The notes: generated by a model not told the origin, from the letters alone. A stretch of 20,174 nt of DNA from Betaproteobacteria bacterium (GCA_028292065.1 JAQGNC010000105.1:1-20174), one strand, 5' to 3'; positions 1 to 7,950 are shown, counted from the stretch's first letter. Program-made: numbers and translations.

Positions 1-541
1 CCTGCAGCGTGCCGTCGGGCAGCACGATACGCGCGCCGACCGCGCCGATGTCCTCGGCGCTTTCGAGGGTTCGAACCGCGGCTTCGAGCGTCCCGGGAAG
101 CAGCTGCGCGTCGCTGTTGAGCAGCAACAGGTGGCGCCCGCGCGCCTCACGCGCCGCGCGATTCACGCCCAGCAGGAAATGCAGGTTGGTTTCGCTGCGG
201 ATGACGGTCGCGCCGCGCACGCGATCGAGCACCTGCAGCGTTTCGGCATTGGAGCCGTTGTCGAGGATCACCACTTCGACGCGCAGCGCGCTCGAGCCGA
301 GCGTCTCGGCGATCGACGACACGCAGCCGTAGACGAGCTCGGGCTGGTTGTAGGTGATGACGATCACCGTCACGTCGGGGTCGGCGCCGCGGGGCACGGC
401 GAGGGTGCCGCCGGCCGAAAGGAAAAGCTCGAGGCGGATACGGAGCAGGGCGCGGGTCGCCTGCTTGTGCGTGGTGATGGCCTCGCCCTTGCGCCCGCGC
501 AGCGCGTTCCAGCGGTCTTTCACGCGCGCCAGCAGCTTCAT
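1..541 (-). CDS. Family 2 glycosyltransferase, C-terminus beyond window
   Basis: Only the first 180 codons are present; the gene continues past the left edge. It should transfer a sugar from a nucleotide-sugar donor to a lipid or glycan acceptor at the cytoplasmic face of the membrane. Visible GT2 (GT-A fold) signatures are VIVITYNQ at residues 59-66, ILDNGS at 92-97 (nucleotide-binding Asp94), NLHFLLGVNRAA at 119-130 and the DXD-like LLLLNSDAQL at 138-147, then GARIVLPDGTLQ at 169-180, as in rhamnosyltransferase-like members. The first 50 residues are a basic extension before the GT-A core. The ATG at 541 is 7 bp after the upstream ketoacyl synthase stop and no good Shine-Dalgarno precedes it, which suggests translational coupling. 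It is the last visible gene of the five-gene minus-strand operon. The donor and acceptor cannot be told. Confidence 0.85.
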   Translation of the reverse strand, partial: MKLLARVKDRWNALRGRKGEAITTHKQATRALLRIRLELFLSAGGTLAVPRGADPDVTVIVITYNQPELVYGCVSSIAETLGSSALRVEVVILDNGSNAETLQVLDRVRGATVIRSETNLHFLLGVNRAAREARGRHLLLLNSDAQLLPGTLEAAVRTLESAEDIGAVGARIVLPDGTLQ

Positions 542-548
542 CGGGAGG

Positions 549-1778
549 TTACGCGCGGGTGGCGACGAGCACCGCGTTCGACCCGCCGAACGCGAACGAG
601 CTCGACATGACCGCCGCCGGCGGCGCGATGTGCTCGGCTTTCATCGCGACGTGCCTCAGCTCGCACGCGGGGTCGGGGTCTTCGAGGAAAGCGGTCGGCG
701 CGATCACGCCTTCCTGCAGCGCGTAGAGCGCGACCGCGAGCTCGAGCGCGCCCGCCGCGCCGAGCAGGTGCCCGTGCAGCGACTTGGTCGAGCTCACCCG
801 CACGTCGGCGACGTGCCCTGTAAAGACGGCGTTGATCGCCTGCGCCTCCACCGTGTCGCCGACCGCGGTCGCGGTGCCGTGCGCGTTGATGTAGGCGATG
901 TCGCGAGGGGCAAGACCCGCTTCGTCGAGCGCATCGCGCATCGCGCGGGCCTGGCCGCGCGGGTCCGGGCGCGAGATGTGCGCGGCGTCACAGGTGTTGC
1001 CGTAGCCGCTGATGTAGCCGTAGATGCGCGCCCCGCGCGCTTTGGCGTGACGCTCGCTTTCCAGTACGAACGCCGCGGCGCCTTCTCCGAGCACGAGGCC
1101 GGCGCGCCGCCTGTCGAACGGTTTGCAGCTCGCTGACGCGTCGTCGCGGTCGATCGGCGCGAGGGTTCTCAGCGCGAGCCACGCGGCGAGGGTGCCCGGG
1201 GTCAGCAGCGATTCGGATCCCCCGACGAGCACCGCGTCGGCGCGTCCCGCGGCGATCACGCGCATCGCTTCGCCGATGGCGATCGCGGAAGACGAGCACG
1301 CGGTCGAGAAGTTGGCGAAGACGCCGCGCAGGCCGAAGCGCATGGCGATGTTCGATCCGGCAGCGTTGGTCATCGCCATGACGACGGTCAGCGGGCGCAG
1401 CCGCGCATTGCCGGGCTCGTGGTGCGTCTTGTAAGCCGTCTCGAGCGTCTGGGCGCCGCCGAGGCCGGTGCCCCAATAGACGCCGATGCGGTCGCGATCG
1501 GCGGCGCCAAGGTCGATTCCGCTCGATTCGAGCGCCTGGGTCGCCGCGCCGATCGCGAGCTGCGACACGCGGTCGAGCGCCGACGCCTCATTCGGCTTGA
1601 GGAGGGTCAGCGGGTCCCACTCGACGCGTGCGCCGACCTCGACACCCGAGGCTCCCGCGATTTCCACCGGCAGCCGGCGCACGCCCGAGCGGCCGGCGGC
1701 CAGGGCGCTGTGGAATTGGGGCAGCGTCACGCCGATCGGCGAGATCACGCCGGCTCCGGTGACCGCGACGCGGTTCAT
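549..1778 (-). CDS. Beta-ketoacyl-ACP synthase (KAS II/FabF-like)
   Basis: This 409-residue decarboxylating condensing enzyme joins malonyl-ACP to an acyl chain in fatty-acid or polyketide-type chain extension. The full Cys-His-His triad is visible: Cys161 in FSTACSSSA, His300 in NAHGTAT and His335 in TKSLHGHLLGAAG. The C-terminal FGGSN loop lies at 397-401. Length matches FabF. It lies 14 bp after an acyl carrier protein gene and directly before a glycosyltransferase, alongside a CdsA-like gene and an outer-membrane efflux gene. That differs from the housekeeping fabD-fabG-acpP-fabF order, so it is probably a second, pathway-specific synthase rather than the essential FabF. Aryl-polyene-type or specialised lipid clusters use similar KAS/ACP pairs, but no dehydratase or ketoreductase is visible here. 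The family is certain; the product is not. Confidence 0.9.
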   Translation of the reverse strand: MNRVAVTGAGVISPIGVTLPQFHSALAAGRSGVRRLPVEIAGASGVEVGARVEWDPLTLLKPNEASALDRVSQLAIGAATQALESSGIDLGAADRDRIGVYWGTGLGGAQTLETAYKTHHEPGNARLRPLTVVMAMTNAAGSNIAMRFGLRGVFANFSTACSSSAIAIGEAMRVIAAGRADAVLVGGSESLLTPGTLAAWLALRTLAPIDRDDASASCKPFDRRRAGLVLGEGAAAFVLESERHAKARGARIYGYISGYGNTCDAAHISRPDPRGQARAMRDALDEAGLAPRDIAYINAHGTATAVGDTVEAQAINAVFTGHVADVRVSSTKSLHGHLLGAAGALELAVALYALQEGVIAPTAFLEDPDPACELRHVAMKAEHIAPPAAVMSSSFAFGGSNAVLVATRA

Positions 1779-1792
1779 GCGGGTCGGCGGCG

Positions 1793-2038
1793 CTACGTGC
1801 TGGACGAGGCGGGAAGGAGCTCGGACACCGAGCGCTCGAGATCGCCGATCGTGCGCATCTTGCTGATCCGCTCATCGGGAACCCTGATGCCGAACTCCTG
1901 TTCGACCTTGAACATGAAGTCGACGAAGGCGAGGGAATCGATGTGCAGCGCCGATAACGGCGTGTGCAGATCGAGCGTGGTACTGTCTATCGAAAGCTCT
2001 TTCGCGGCGAGAGCTCTGAGGCGGTCGAGAACTGGCAT
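1793..2038 (-). CDS. Acyl carrier protein
   Basis: This is an 81-residue phosphopantetheine-binding carrier protein. The attachment serine is Ser35 in the motif HIDSLAFVDF (DSL), at the start of helix 2, followed by the acidic helix VEQEFGIRVPDE that contacts partner enzymes. Size and motif are typical of stand-alone ACPs, but the sequence differs from housekeeping AcpP, which carries LGADSLD at this site. It would carry the growing acyl chain for the ketoacyl synthase encoded 14 bp downstream. Its ATG at 2038 lies 8 bp after the stop of the CdsA-like gene, so the genes are almost certainly co-transcribed. Which phosphopantetheinyl transferase activates it is unknown. Confidence 0.92.
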   Translation of the reverse strand: MPVLDRLRALAAKELSIDSTTLDLHTPLSALHIDSLAFVDFMFKVEQEFGIRVPDERISKMRTIGDLERSVSELLPASSST

Positions 2039-2046
2039 GGGCCCGA

Positions 2047-2949
2047 TTATATCGGCGGAACCGCAAACGCTGTGATGATGCTCAACGGGACCGCCGCAAA
2101 CAGCGTCGAATCATAGATATCGAGCAGGCCGCCGTGCAGGCGATGCAGCCGCGGGAAATCCTTGACTTGCGCCGCGCGCTTCAAGGCCGAGGTGAAAAGA
2201 TCGCCGCAGAAACCCGCCGTCATGACGAGTGCCCCCACGCCCACGGCGGCCGCGGGGGCCAGGTGCAGCAGCCCCCACGCCATTCCCGCGCCTACGCTCA
2301 CGCCGCAGCACGCCCCCGCGATGGCGCCTTCCAGGGTCTTGTTGGGCGACAGGCGTGGCAGCACGCGGCGCCTGCCGAAGACCCGCCCGCACAGGAAAGC
2401 CATCGAGTCCTGGGTCTCCACGGTCGCGTAAAGCACGCACAGCCACACGAAACCGTCGCGGGCGTGAGCGAGGTGCGAGAGGTGCGCGGCCGCCAGCAGC
2501 GGGAAAGCGGCGGCGACGATCCCTGCGCGGAAATCCGTCGGGCGCCGTGCGAAGGCGGCCAGGTACAGCGGAGCGGTCAGCGCAAGCACTGCCGCGGTCG
2601 CGGCGAGCAGCGCGGTGCTGCTCGCCGCATCGCCCTGGGCCCCCCACCACACCGCGCCCGCGGCTGCGGCGGCCAGCGCCGCATGACCGGCCGCACCGAC
2701 CCGGATGCCGTAAGTGGCCGCGAGCTCGAATGCGCAGCGCCACGCCGCGGCCGCAACCACCGCCGAGAACAGCCACGGGTGTATGCCGGCCGGTACCAGG
2801 AAAGCCGCGGCGATGACGACGGTGCTCGCGAAAACCCGCCACAGCTCGCGCCCTTCGTCGGGTTTGCGCGCGGCGTAGACCGCGATCGCAGCCGCACCGA
2901 ACGAGAACAGACCCGCGACCCACGCGAGCACGAGCGCGCCGGCGCTCAC
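2047..2949 (-). CDS. CdsA-like phosphatidate cytidylyltransferase family membrane protein
   Basis: This 300-residue, Ala-rich polytopic inner-membrane protein belongs to the CTP-transferase 1 (CdsA) family, which makes CDP-diacylglycerol or a related CDP-activated lipid from CTP and a phospholipid precursor. Visible signatures are an Asp181-containing membrane segment, SPNKTLEG at 201-208, and the family signature at 254-280: SALKR, then KD (263-264), HGG (272-274) and DIYD (277-280). The usual ending is D-R-x-D; here the Arg is Ile278, a substitution at a highly conserved position. It lies 19 bp after the TolC-like gene and 8 bp before the ACP gene. A housekeeping cdsA normally sits with uppS, dxr and bamA, so this is probably a paralogue dedicated to this operon. 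Activity and substrate are inferred only. Confidence 0.82.
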   Translation of the reverse strand: MSAGALVLAWVAGLFSFGAAAIAVYAARKPDEGRELWRVFASTVVIAAAFLVPAGIHPWLFSAVVAAAAWRCAFELAATYGIRVGAAGHAALAAAAAGAVWWGAQGDAASSTALLAATAAVLALTAPLYLAAFARRPTDFRAGIVAAAFPLLAAAHLSHLAHARDGFVWLCVLYATVETQDSMAFLCGRVFGRRRVLPRLSPNKTLEGAIAGACCGVSVGAGMAWGLLHLAPAAAVGVGALVMTAGFCGDLFTSALKRAAQVKDFPRLHRLHGGLLDIYDSTLFAAVPLSIITAFAVPPI

Positions 2950-2968
2950 GCGCGCGAGCGCCGGCGCG

Positions 2969-4447
2969 TCACGGCTCGGTCACGAACAGCCCGGCGAGGT
3001 CCGCGGGCTCGGCCGCCCCTTCCGGGATGCTGCCCGTGGCGCGCCTGAAATCGGCGAGCGCCAGGGCGTAGATGAGATTGGCATCGAGCCACTGGCGCCG
3101 TGCGGCCGCGAACTGGTCGGCCGCGTCGGCGAGCGCGCTCGGCGGGTGCCGCCCGTCGTTCACGAGCTGGTCGACGAGGTTCAGTCTCTCGCGCGTGGTG
3201 TCCATCGCGCTGCCCGCGCGCTCGATCGACGATTTGGACGCGATGAGGCGCTCGAGCGCGAGCTGGGTCTCGACACGGACCCGCTGCTTCGCTTCTTCGA
3301 GGCCGTCCTCGGCCGCACCGACGCCCGCGGCCGCCTGGCGGCGCGCGCCGCTGCGCTTGTTGTCGCCGATCGGGGTGTAGTAGTTGACCAGCAGCCGGTC
3401 GTGGCCGACCGTCAGCGAGAGCTGCGAATCGGCTTCGCGCTCGCCGATGCGCCCCCGCAATCGCGCCGCATCGATCCGCTCGAGCTGGCTGCGCACGTCG
3501 GGGCGTCGCTGCAGCGCCTGCTCGACGTAAGCGGGCAGCCTGTCGCGCTGCGTCGCGTCGCTGGCGCCGATCCGCGGGAACTGCGTGTCCACGCCCGCGA
3601 AAACGTCGGCCGGGACCTGGATCAGGGACGCGAGCTGTATCCGTGCCGCGACCAGCTCGACCGCGTCGCGCTCGGCGAGCGCGCGTGCGAGCGAGGCACG
3701 CCCGCGAAGCTCGTCGGCATTGAGCGTCGCGGCTTCGCCCGCGCGCGCCAGACGGCCCACCCGTGCGGCGACGGTTTCGAGGCGCTCCGCGAGATCGCGG
3801 TAAACCGTGGCGCGCTCCCGCGCCGCCACCTGCAGCCACACCGCGGTCATGACCCGGTGCAGGTAAGCCTGGCGGGCGAAATCGGCGTCGGTCTGGGCGG
3901 CCGCGTGGTCCGATTGCGCGGCCTGCAGGCGCAGCGCATCGGGAGCGCCTGCGCCGAGCGACCCGTCGAGCGGTACGTCGACCTGCAGCAGCGGGCGGTT
4001 GCCGAGCCGGGCCAGGTCCGACCTGAAGTTGTCCTTGTTCTGCGTCACGAGATAACCGGGGCGCACCCTGATGCCGTTCGCGAACTGGCGCTCGACGAAC
4101 ATCGTCGAGGAGAGCACGTTGAAGCTGTCGACCCCGGTCGTGAGAAAACCGTTGAGCGACGCCGGCTGATAGATGCGGTTGTAGCCGGTGGAGGTGCGAA
4201 AGGCCCAGTCGAAAGCGCCTTCGGCGACCTGCACCGCGCCCGCGGCCTGCTCCCGCGCGTAGCGCGCGCGGCCGACTTCGCCCTGGCTGTCGATTTTGAG
4301 CGCGTGCGAGAACACCTCGCTCAGGCTGAGCGTCTGCGCTCTGCTGCGCAGCTCGGCGGCGTGGGCGCCGACGGCTGTCGCCAGCGCGAGAGCGGTCGCG
4401 ACGAGCGGGGACGCTATCGAAAAAACACGGCTTTTCGGTATGGACAT
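2969..4447 (-). CDS. TolC-family outer-membrane efflux protein
   Basis: This 492-residue outer-membrane factor should form a trimeric barrel and periplasmic tunnel for export. The N-terminus is a clear signal peptide: basic start, hydrophobic core, and AHA at 28-30 giving likely cleavage before Ala31. The mature protein starts with the typical helix TLSLSEVFSHAL and has long Ala/Arg/Glu-rich helices, including repeated segments around 200-260 and 370-450. No lipoprotein Cys is present. It is the first gene of the minus-strand operon, behind a perfect TATAAT box, and no inner-membrane pump or membrane-fusion protein is visible. Together with the CdsA-like, ACP, KAS and glycosyltransferase genes it suggests export of an acylated product. 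The partner pump may lie beyond the left edge or be encoded elsewhere. Confidence 0.88.
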   Translation of the reverse strand: MSIPKSRVFSIASPLVATALALATAVGAHAAELRSRAQTLSLSEVFSHALKIDSQGEVGRARYAREQAAGAVQVAEGAFDWAFRTSTGYNRIYQPASLNGFLTTGVDSFNVLSSTMFVERQFANGIRVRPGYLVTQNKDNFRSDLARLGNRPLLQVDVPLDGSLGAGAPDALRLQAAQSDHAAAQTDADFARQAYLHRVMTAVWLQVAARERATVYRDLAERLETVAARVGRLARAGEAATLNADELRGRASLARALAERDAVELVAARIQLASLIQVPADVFAGVDTQFPRIGASDATQRDRLPAYVEQALQRRPDVRSQLERIDAARLRGRIGEREADSQLSLTVGHDRLLVNYYTPIGDNKRSGARRQAAAGVGAAEDGLEEAKQRVRVETQLALERLIASKSSIERAGSAMDTTRERLNLVDQLVNDGRHPPSALADAADQFAAARRQWLDANLIYALALADFRRATGSIPEGAAEPADLAGLFVTEP

Positions 4448-4477
4448 CTCGCGGTGCGTGTTTGCGGCGAAGCGGCG

Positions 4478-4483
4478 ATTATA
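4478..4483 (-). promoter_or_regulatory. Likely -10 box of the efflux/ACP/KAS operon
   Basis: On the minus strand a perfect TATAAT lies 30 bp upstream of the ATG at 4447. No convincing -35 hexamer is seen at the right spacing. Position and the lack of any other gap over 20 bp in the operon make it the best candidate promoter for the five genes. Confidence 0.5.
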
Positions 4484-4500
4484 GTCGGGCGCCGGTCAGA

Positions 4501-4548
4501 AGCAGGAAGGGTCGACAGCAGGAAGGCTCAACAGCAGGAAGCGAGGAC
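4501..4548. repeat. Three tandem 16-bp repeats
   Basis: Three imperfect 16-mers, each starting AGCAGGAAG, lie head to tail at 4501-4516, 4517-4532 and 4533-4548. They are followed by related purine-rich sequence to about 4575. They fall between the efflux gene promoter and yidD and do not appear to code. Confidence 0.8.
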
Positions 4549-4651
4549 GCAAAGGAAGAAGCAGGGGACGCGACGGTAACGATCCGGGCGGCTCGTCGGG
4601 CTCGCCGCTCCTAAACGCCACCTGGCGTCCATGCCCTTTCCTTTGCGTCCT
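4544..4651. repeat. 12-bp inverted repeat flanking a non-coding gap
   Basis: AGGACGCAAAGG at 4544-4555 is exactly reverse-complementary to CCTTTGCGTCCT at 4640-4651, with 84 bp between. The right arm runs directly into a CTTTGG hexamer array. The role is unknown; it could cap the convergent-free gap between yidD (minus) and the efflux operon start. Confidence 0.7.
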
Positions 4652-4660
4652 TCTTTCCTG

Positions 4661-4708
4661 CTTTGGCTTTGGCTTTGGCTTCGGCTTTGGCTTTGGTTTT
4701 GGTTTTGG
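4661..4708. repeat. Hexanucleotide tandem array, 8 units
   Basis: Eight head-to-tail hexamers: CTTTGG three times, CTTCGG, CTTTGG twice, then TTTTGG twice. It lies just after the 3' end of yidD (minus strand). Both strands are open through it, giving Lys-Pro or Leu-Trp repeats, but these are low-complexity artefacts. The copy number is likely variable between strains. Confidence 0.9.
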
Positions 4709-4718
4709 CCGCGAGGCG

Positions 4719-4940
4719 CTACTCTTTACGCGGCGGCACCGGGTCGACGCCGCCGGGATGCCACGGGTGACACTTCGATATGCGCACAATCGCCAGCCAC
4801 GAGCCGCGCAGCAGGCCGTGGTCGCGAATCGCCTCCTCGGCGTACGCCGAGCACGTCGGATAGAAGCGGCACGACGGACCGAGCAAAGGACTGAGGAAAT
4901 AACGGTAGCCTGCGATCAGGCCGAGCAGCAGGCGCTTCAT
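4719..4940 (-). CDS. yidD: Membrane protein insertion efficiency factor YidD
   Basis: This 73-residue protein assists the YidC insertase in placing proteins in the inner membrane. The family signature is nearly intact: GPSCRFYPTCSAYAEEAI at 21-38, HG at 41-42, then RISKCHPWHPGGVDPVP with its conserved Cys. An amphipathic N-terminal helix (MKRLLLGLIAGYRYF) should bind the membrane. yidD is normally inside rpmH-rnpA-yidD-yidC, but here it stands alone, divergent from the CobW gene with 83 bp between the start codons. A TATACT hexamer at 4953-4948 (minus strand) is only 7 bp upstream of the ATG, so if it is used the mRNA would be nearly leaderless. Confidence 0.93.
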   Translation of the reverse strand: MKRLLLGLIAGYRYFLSPLLGPSCRFYPTCSAYAEEAIRDHGLLRGSWLAIVRISKCHPWHPGGVDPVPPRKE

Positions 4941-5023
4941 TCACGGCAGTATACAATTCGCTGCGCCGCTCGCGCCGTGGCGCCTGGCGGCCCCCCACCC
5001 GCCTTCGCTTTCACTCGCGCAAC

Positions 5024-6049
5024 ATGACCCCCTCGCCGGCACTCGTACCCGTCACCCTCCTCACCGGCTTTCTCGGCAGCGGCAAGACCACGCTGCTCAA
5101 TCACATCCTGAAAGCCGCGCACGGCACGCGGATCGCGGTCATCGAGAACGAGCTCGGCCAAGCGGGGATCGACAACGAAATCCTGCTGCAGGAGCGCGAA
5201 GAGCAGATCGTCGAGACCGCCAACGGCTGCATCTGCTGCACTGTGCGAGGCGACCTGACGCGGATACTGGCCGAGCTCGCGGTCAAGCGCGCGGGCGGCG
5301 CGCTCAACTTCGAGCGCGTGATCATCGAGACCACCGGCATGGCCGACCCCGGTCCTGTCGCACAGACCTTCTTCGTCGAAGACGAGGTCGCAGCCGACTA
5401 CCGTCTCGACGGGATCGTGACGCTCGTCGACGCGAAGCACGGCGCGCGCACCCTGCAAGACCACGCTGAGGCTCGCCGGCAGGTCGGTTTCGCCGACCGC
5501 CTCCTGGTCACGAAAACCGATCTGGTCAGCGCCAACGAGACTCGCGATCTCGTGCAGCGGCTGCGCAGAATGAACGCGCGTGCGCAGGTCGCAACGGTCG
5601 AGCACGGGCGTGCCGCGCTCGCGGACGTGCTCGACGTCGGCGGTTTCGAGCTCGACGCGGCGCTCGCGGTCGATCCGCATTTCCTCGAAGAGCCCGCGCA
5701 CCCTCACGAGGACGAGATCGGCTCGTTCGTCTTCCGCGCGCAGCGGCCGCTCGATCTCGAGAAGCTCGAGAGCTTTCTGGGCCTGCTGATCGAGCGCTAC
5801 GGCGACGACATGCTGCGCTACAAAGGCATCGTCGAAGTCGCGGGGCGCGTGGAGCGCGTCATCTTCCAGGGGGTGCAGAGGATGGTCGGATCGGAGCCCG
5901 GCGCGCGCTGGTCGCGCGGCGAAAAGCGCGAGAGCGTGATCGTGTTCATCGGGCGCAGGCTGCCGCAGGCGATTTTCATCAGCGGGCTCGAGCTTTGCGC
6001 CGAAGGCGCCGCGGCCGATCCCGCGAGCGTCCTGCGCGAGCTCGCCTAG
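5024..6049 (+). CDS. CobW/COG0523-family metal-chaperone GTPase
   Basis: This 341-residue G3E-family GTPase is of the type that delivers zinc (or cobalt in cobalamin synthesis) to client proteins. Visible motifs are Walker A GFLGSGKTT at 15-23, the family's metal-binding GCICC (Cys69, Cys71, Cys72), switch-region ETTGMADP, and the guanine-specificity TKTD. The CobW C-terminal domain is intact (GSFVFRAQRPLDLEKLESFL, then RYKGIVEV-type sequence). A short acidic-His stretch (HPHEDE) lies between the domains. Genes for two ABC systems and a His-rich secreted protein follow, so a role in zinc starvation is far more likely than cobalamin synthesis; no cob genes are present. COG0523 genes of this kind are often in Zur regulons, though no clear Zur box was found upstream. 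Confidence 0.9.
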   Translation: MTPSPALVPVTLLTGFLGSGKTTLLNHILKAAHGTRIAVIENELGQAGIDNEILLQEREEQIVETANGCICCTVRGDLTRILAELAVKRAGGALNFERVIIETTGMADPGPVAQTFFVEDEVAADYRLDGIVTLVDAKHGARTLQDHAEARRQVGFADRLLVTKTDLVSANETRDLVQRLRRMNARAQVATVEHGRAALADVLDVGGFELDAALAVDPHFLEEPAHPHEDEIGSFVFRAQRPLDLEKLESFLGLLIERYGDDMLRYKGIVEVAGRVERVIFQGVQRMVGSEPGARWSRGEKRESVIVFIGRRLPQAIFISGLELCAEGAAADPASVLRELA

Positions 6050-6110
6050 TGCGCCGATCCCGCGAGCGGCCTGCGCCGGGGCCCACGTCGCTCTTATCCC
6101 GGAGGAAATC

Positions 6111-6749
6111 GTGTTCCAGCTGCGCGACGTCAGACACGCGTACAACGGCGTAGACGCGCTGCAGATACGCGACTGGCTCGCCGAGCAGGGCGAGCACTGG
6201 CTCGTGCTCGGCCCGTCGGGCAGCGGCAAGACCACGCTGCTCCACATCCTCGCCGGCATACTCAAACCGAGCTACGGCGAAGTCATCGTCGCGGGCAACT
6301 CGCTCGGCAAGCTCAAGACGTCGCAGCTCGGGCGCTTTCGCGGCCGCCACATCGGCATCGTGCTCCAGCGCCTGCACCTCCTGGGCAGCCTGACCGTCGC
6401 GCAGAACCTGCTGATGGCGCAATTTTTTTCCGGGCTTGGCGAGAATCTCGGCCGCGTGCACGAGGTGCTCGAAGATCTCGGCCTGCGCCACAAGGCCGAC
6501 GCGTATCCGCACGAGCTTTCGTTCGGGCAGGCGCAGCGCGTCGCGGTCGCGCGCGCGGTGGTCAACCGCCCGACGCTGCTGCTCGCCGACGAGCCGACTT
6601 CCAATCTCGACGACGCGCACTGCATGCAGACGCTCGACCTGCTCGAAGCGCAGGCGCGCGCGTGCAACGCGACCCTGATGATCGCGACGCACGACCAGCG
6701 CATCAAGGCGCGCTTTCGCAACCAGTTCATCCTGGACCGGCAGCCGTGA
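6111..6749 (+). CDS. ABC transporter ATPase, LolD/MacB type
   Basis: This 212-residue nucleotide-binding subunit powers the permease encoded immediately downstream. Walker A is GPSGSGKTT at 34-42, the Q-loop Gln is 86, Walker B is LLLADEP with Glu161, the D-loop is SNLD (164-167) and the switch His is 194. The signature motif reads LSFGQ (136-140) instead of LSGGQ. The GTG start at 6111 is chosen because GGAGGA lies 5-10 bp upstream. It begins 61 bp after the CobW gene. The arrangement CobW-ATPase-FtsX-type permease resembles the Zur-controlled PA4063-PA4066 and Vibrio zrg zinc systems, where such an ATPase/permease pair is found with a periplasmic metal protein. That link is by architecture, not alignment. 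Confidence 0.9.
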   Translation: MFQLRDVRHAYNGVDALQIRDWLAEQGEHWLVLGPSGSGKTTLLHILAGILKPSYGEVIVAGNSLGKLKTSQLGRFRGRHIGIVLQRLHLLGSLTVAQNLLMAQFFSGLGENLGRVHEVLEDLGLRHKADAYPHELSFGQAQRVAVARAVVNRPTLLLADEPTSNLDDAHCMQTLDLLEAQARACNATLMIATHDQRIKARFRNQFILDRQP

Positions 6750-7945
6750 CTCTCGCCGGGATCAGCCTCGCCTACTTGCGCGCGCGCAACATGAGCACGG
6801 TGCTCAACGTGGTGCTGCTCGCTTTCGGGGTCGCCGCGATCACCCTGCTCGTGCTGACGGCCGAGCAGCTCGAAGAGCGCATGCACGTGGACTCGCGCGG
6901 AATCGATCTCGTCGTCGGCGCCAAAGGCAGCGCGCTGCAGATCATCCTGTCGAGCGTGTACCAGCTCGACGTGCCCACCGGTTCGATCCCATGGGGCCAG
7001 GCGCTGCAGATCGCGGCGAAGCCCGAAGTGAAACAGGCGATCCCGATCGCGCTCGCCGACAACTACGAAGGTTTCCGCGTGGTCGGCACGACGCACGATT
7101 ACGTCATGCAGTACGACGCGAGGCTGCGCGAAGGCGAGCTCTGGCACGCCCCGCTCGAGGCGGTGATCGGCGCCGAAGTCGCCGCGCGCACGAGCCTGCG
7201 GGCGGGCTGGTCGCTGACGGTGAATCACGGCATGGCGCGCCAGTCCGAAGCGCCGCATACCGATTACCCGTTCAAGGTCGTCGGCGTGCTGTGGCCGACC
7301 GGCACCGTGCTCGACCACCTCATCCTCACCGACGTCGCGAGCGTGTGGACGATGCACGCCGACCGCGGCGGCGGACTGGTGCGCGAGCCCAAGGTCGACG
7401 ACGGCAGGGAGATCAGCGCGCTCCTCATCAAGTACGCAACGCCTCTCGCAGGGGCGACCCTGCCGCGCGAAGTGAACGCTTACCCCGATATGCAGGCGGC
7501 GTCGCCGATCCTCGAAACGTCGCGATTGTTCGGCGTGATGGTCGTCGGCATGCGGGTGCTGCGAGGCTTTGCGTTCGTGCTCGTGGTCGCGGCGGGGCTT
7601 TCGGTCTTCATCGGGCTCTACACCGCGCTCAACGAGCGGCGCTACGACCTCGCGATCATGCGCGCGCTCGGCGCGAGCCCGCGCCAGCTCATGGTCCTGC
7701 TGCTTTTCGAAGGCGCGCTGCTCGCCGCGATCGGCGCGGTCCTCGGCCTCGCCCTCGGCCACCTGCTCACGTCCATCCTCGGTTTCGCCCTGCGCTTTCA
7801 GCAGGTCGGCATCACCGGCTGGGTGTGGAGCCCCAACGAAGGCTGGATCATCGCCGGCGCCCTGGTCGTCGGCATGCTCGCCGCGCTGCTCCCGGCGTGG
7901 CGCGCGCACGAGACCGACATCGCGCGGGTGCTGGCGCGGGGGTAG
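6746..7945 (+). CDS. FtsX/MacB-type ABC permease
   Basis: This 399-residue inner-membrane permease partners the ATPase just upstream. The GTG start at 6746 overlaps the ATPase stop (GTGA), a typical coupling arrangement; the open frame extends further upstream but only as overlap. An N-terminal membrane helix (about 15-35) is followed by a large periplasmic domain (about 40-270), then three C-terminal helices. The FtsX-domain hallmark ERRYDLAIMRALGASPRQLM comes between helices two and three. Such permeases move lipids, lipoproteins or small molecules, or act mechanically, rather than passing free metal ions through a pore. In the related zinc-regulated systems the exact cargo is not settled. 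The periplasmic domain has several His residues but no clear metal site. Confidence 0.88.
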   Translation: MTLAGISLAYLRARNMSTVLNVVLLAFGVAAITLLVLTAEQLEERMHVDSRGIDLVVGAKGSALQIILSSVYQLDVPTGSIPWGQALQIAAKPEVKQAIPIALADNYEGFRVVGTTHDYVMQYDARLREGELWHAPLEAVIGAEVAARTSLRAGWSLTVNHGMARQSEAPHTDYPFKVVGVLWPTGTVLDHLILTDVASVWTMHADRGGGLVREPKVDDGREISALLIKYATPLAGATLPREVNAYPDMQAASPILETSRLFGVMVVGMRVLRGFAFVLVVAAGLSVFIGLYTALNERRYDLAIMRALGASPRQLMVLLLFEGALLAAIGAVLGLALGHLLTSILGFALRFQQVGITGWVWSPNEGWIIAGALVVGMLAALLPAWRAHETDIARVLARG

Positions 7946-7950
7946 GGACA

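Noticed and set aside
2040..2055. TATAAT upstream of the ACP gene as a separate promoter
   Set aside because: It is made by the CdsA-like gene's last codons and stop, has no -35, and sits 8 bp from the ACP start.
4496..4894. Long open frames with Lys-Pro or Leu-Trp repeats across the hexamer array
   Set aside because: They are translations of a simple repeat, overlap yidD on the opposite or other frames, and lack start signals.
4921..5023. Zur box between yidD and the CobW gene
   Set aside because: AT-rich GTATACAATTC was examined but lacks the TGTTATA-x-TATAACA dyad, so no operator is claimed.
4937..6692. Long minus-strand open frames opposite the CobW and ABC genes
   Set aside because: Frames of this length are common opposite GC-rich genes. 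They mirror the plus-strand coding sequence and have no family features, whereas the plus frames carry intact motifs.
6662..6745. Earlier ATG for the FtsX-type permease
   Set aside because: The added 28 residues are Arg/Asp/Pro-rich and lie wholly inside the ATPase gene. The GTG at 6746 gives a normal N-terminus and a typical four-base overlap.
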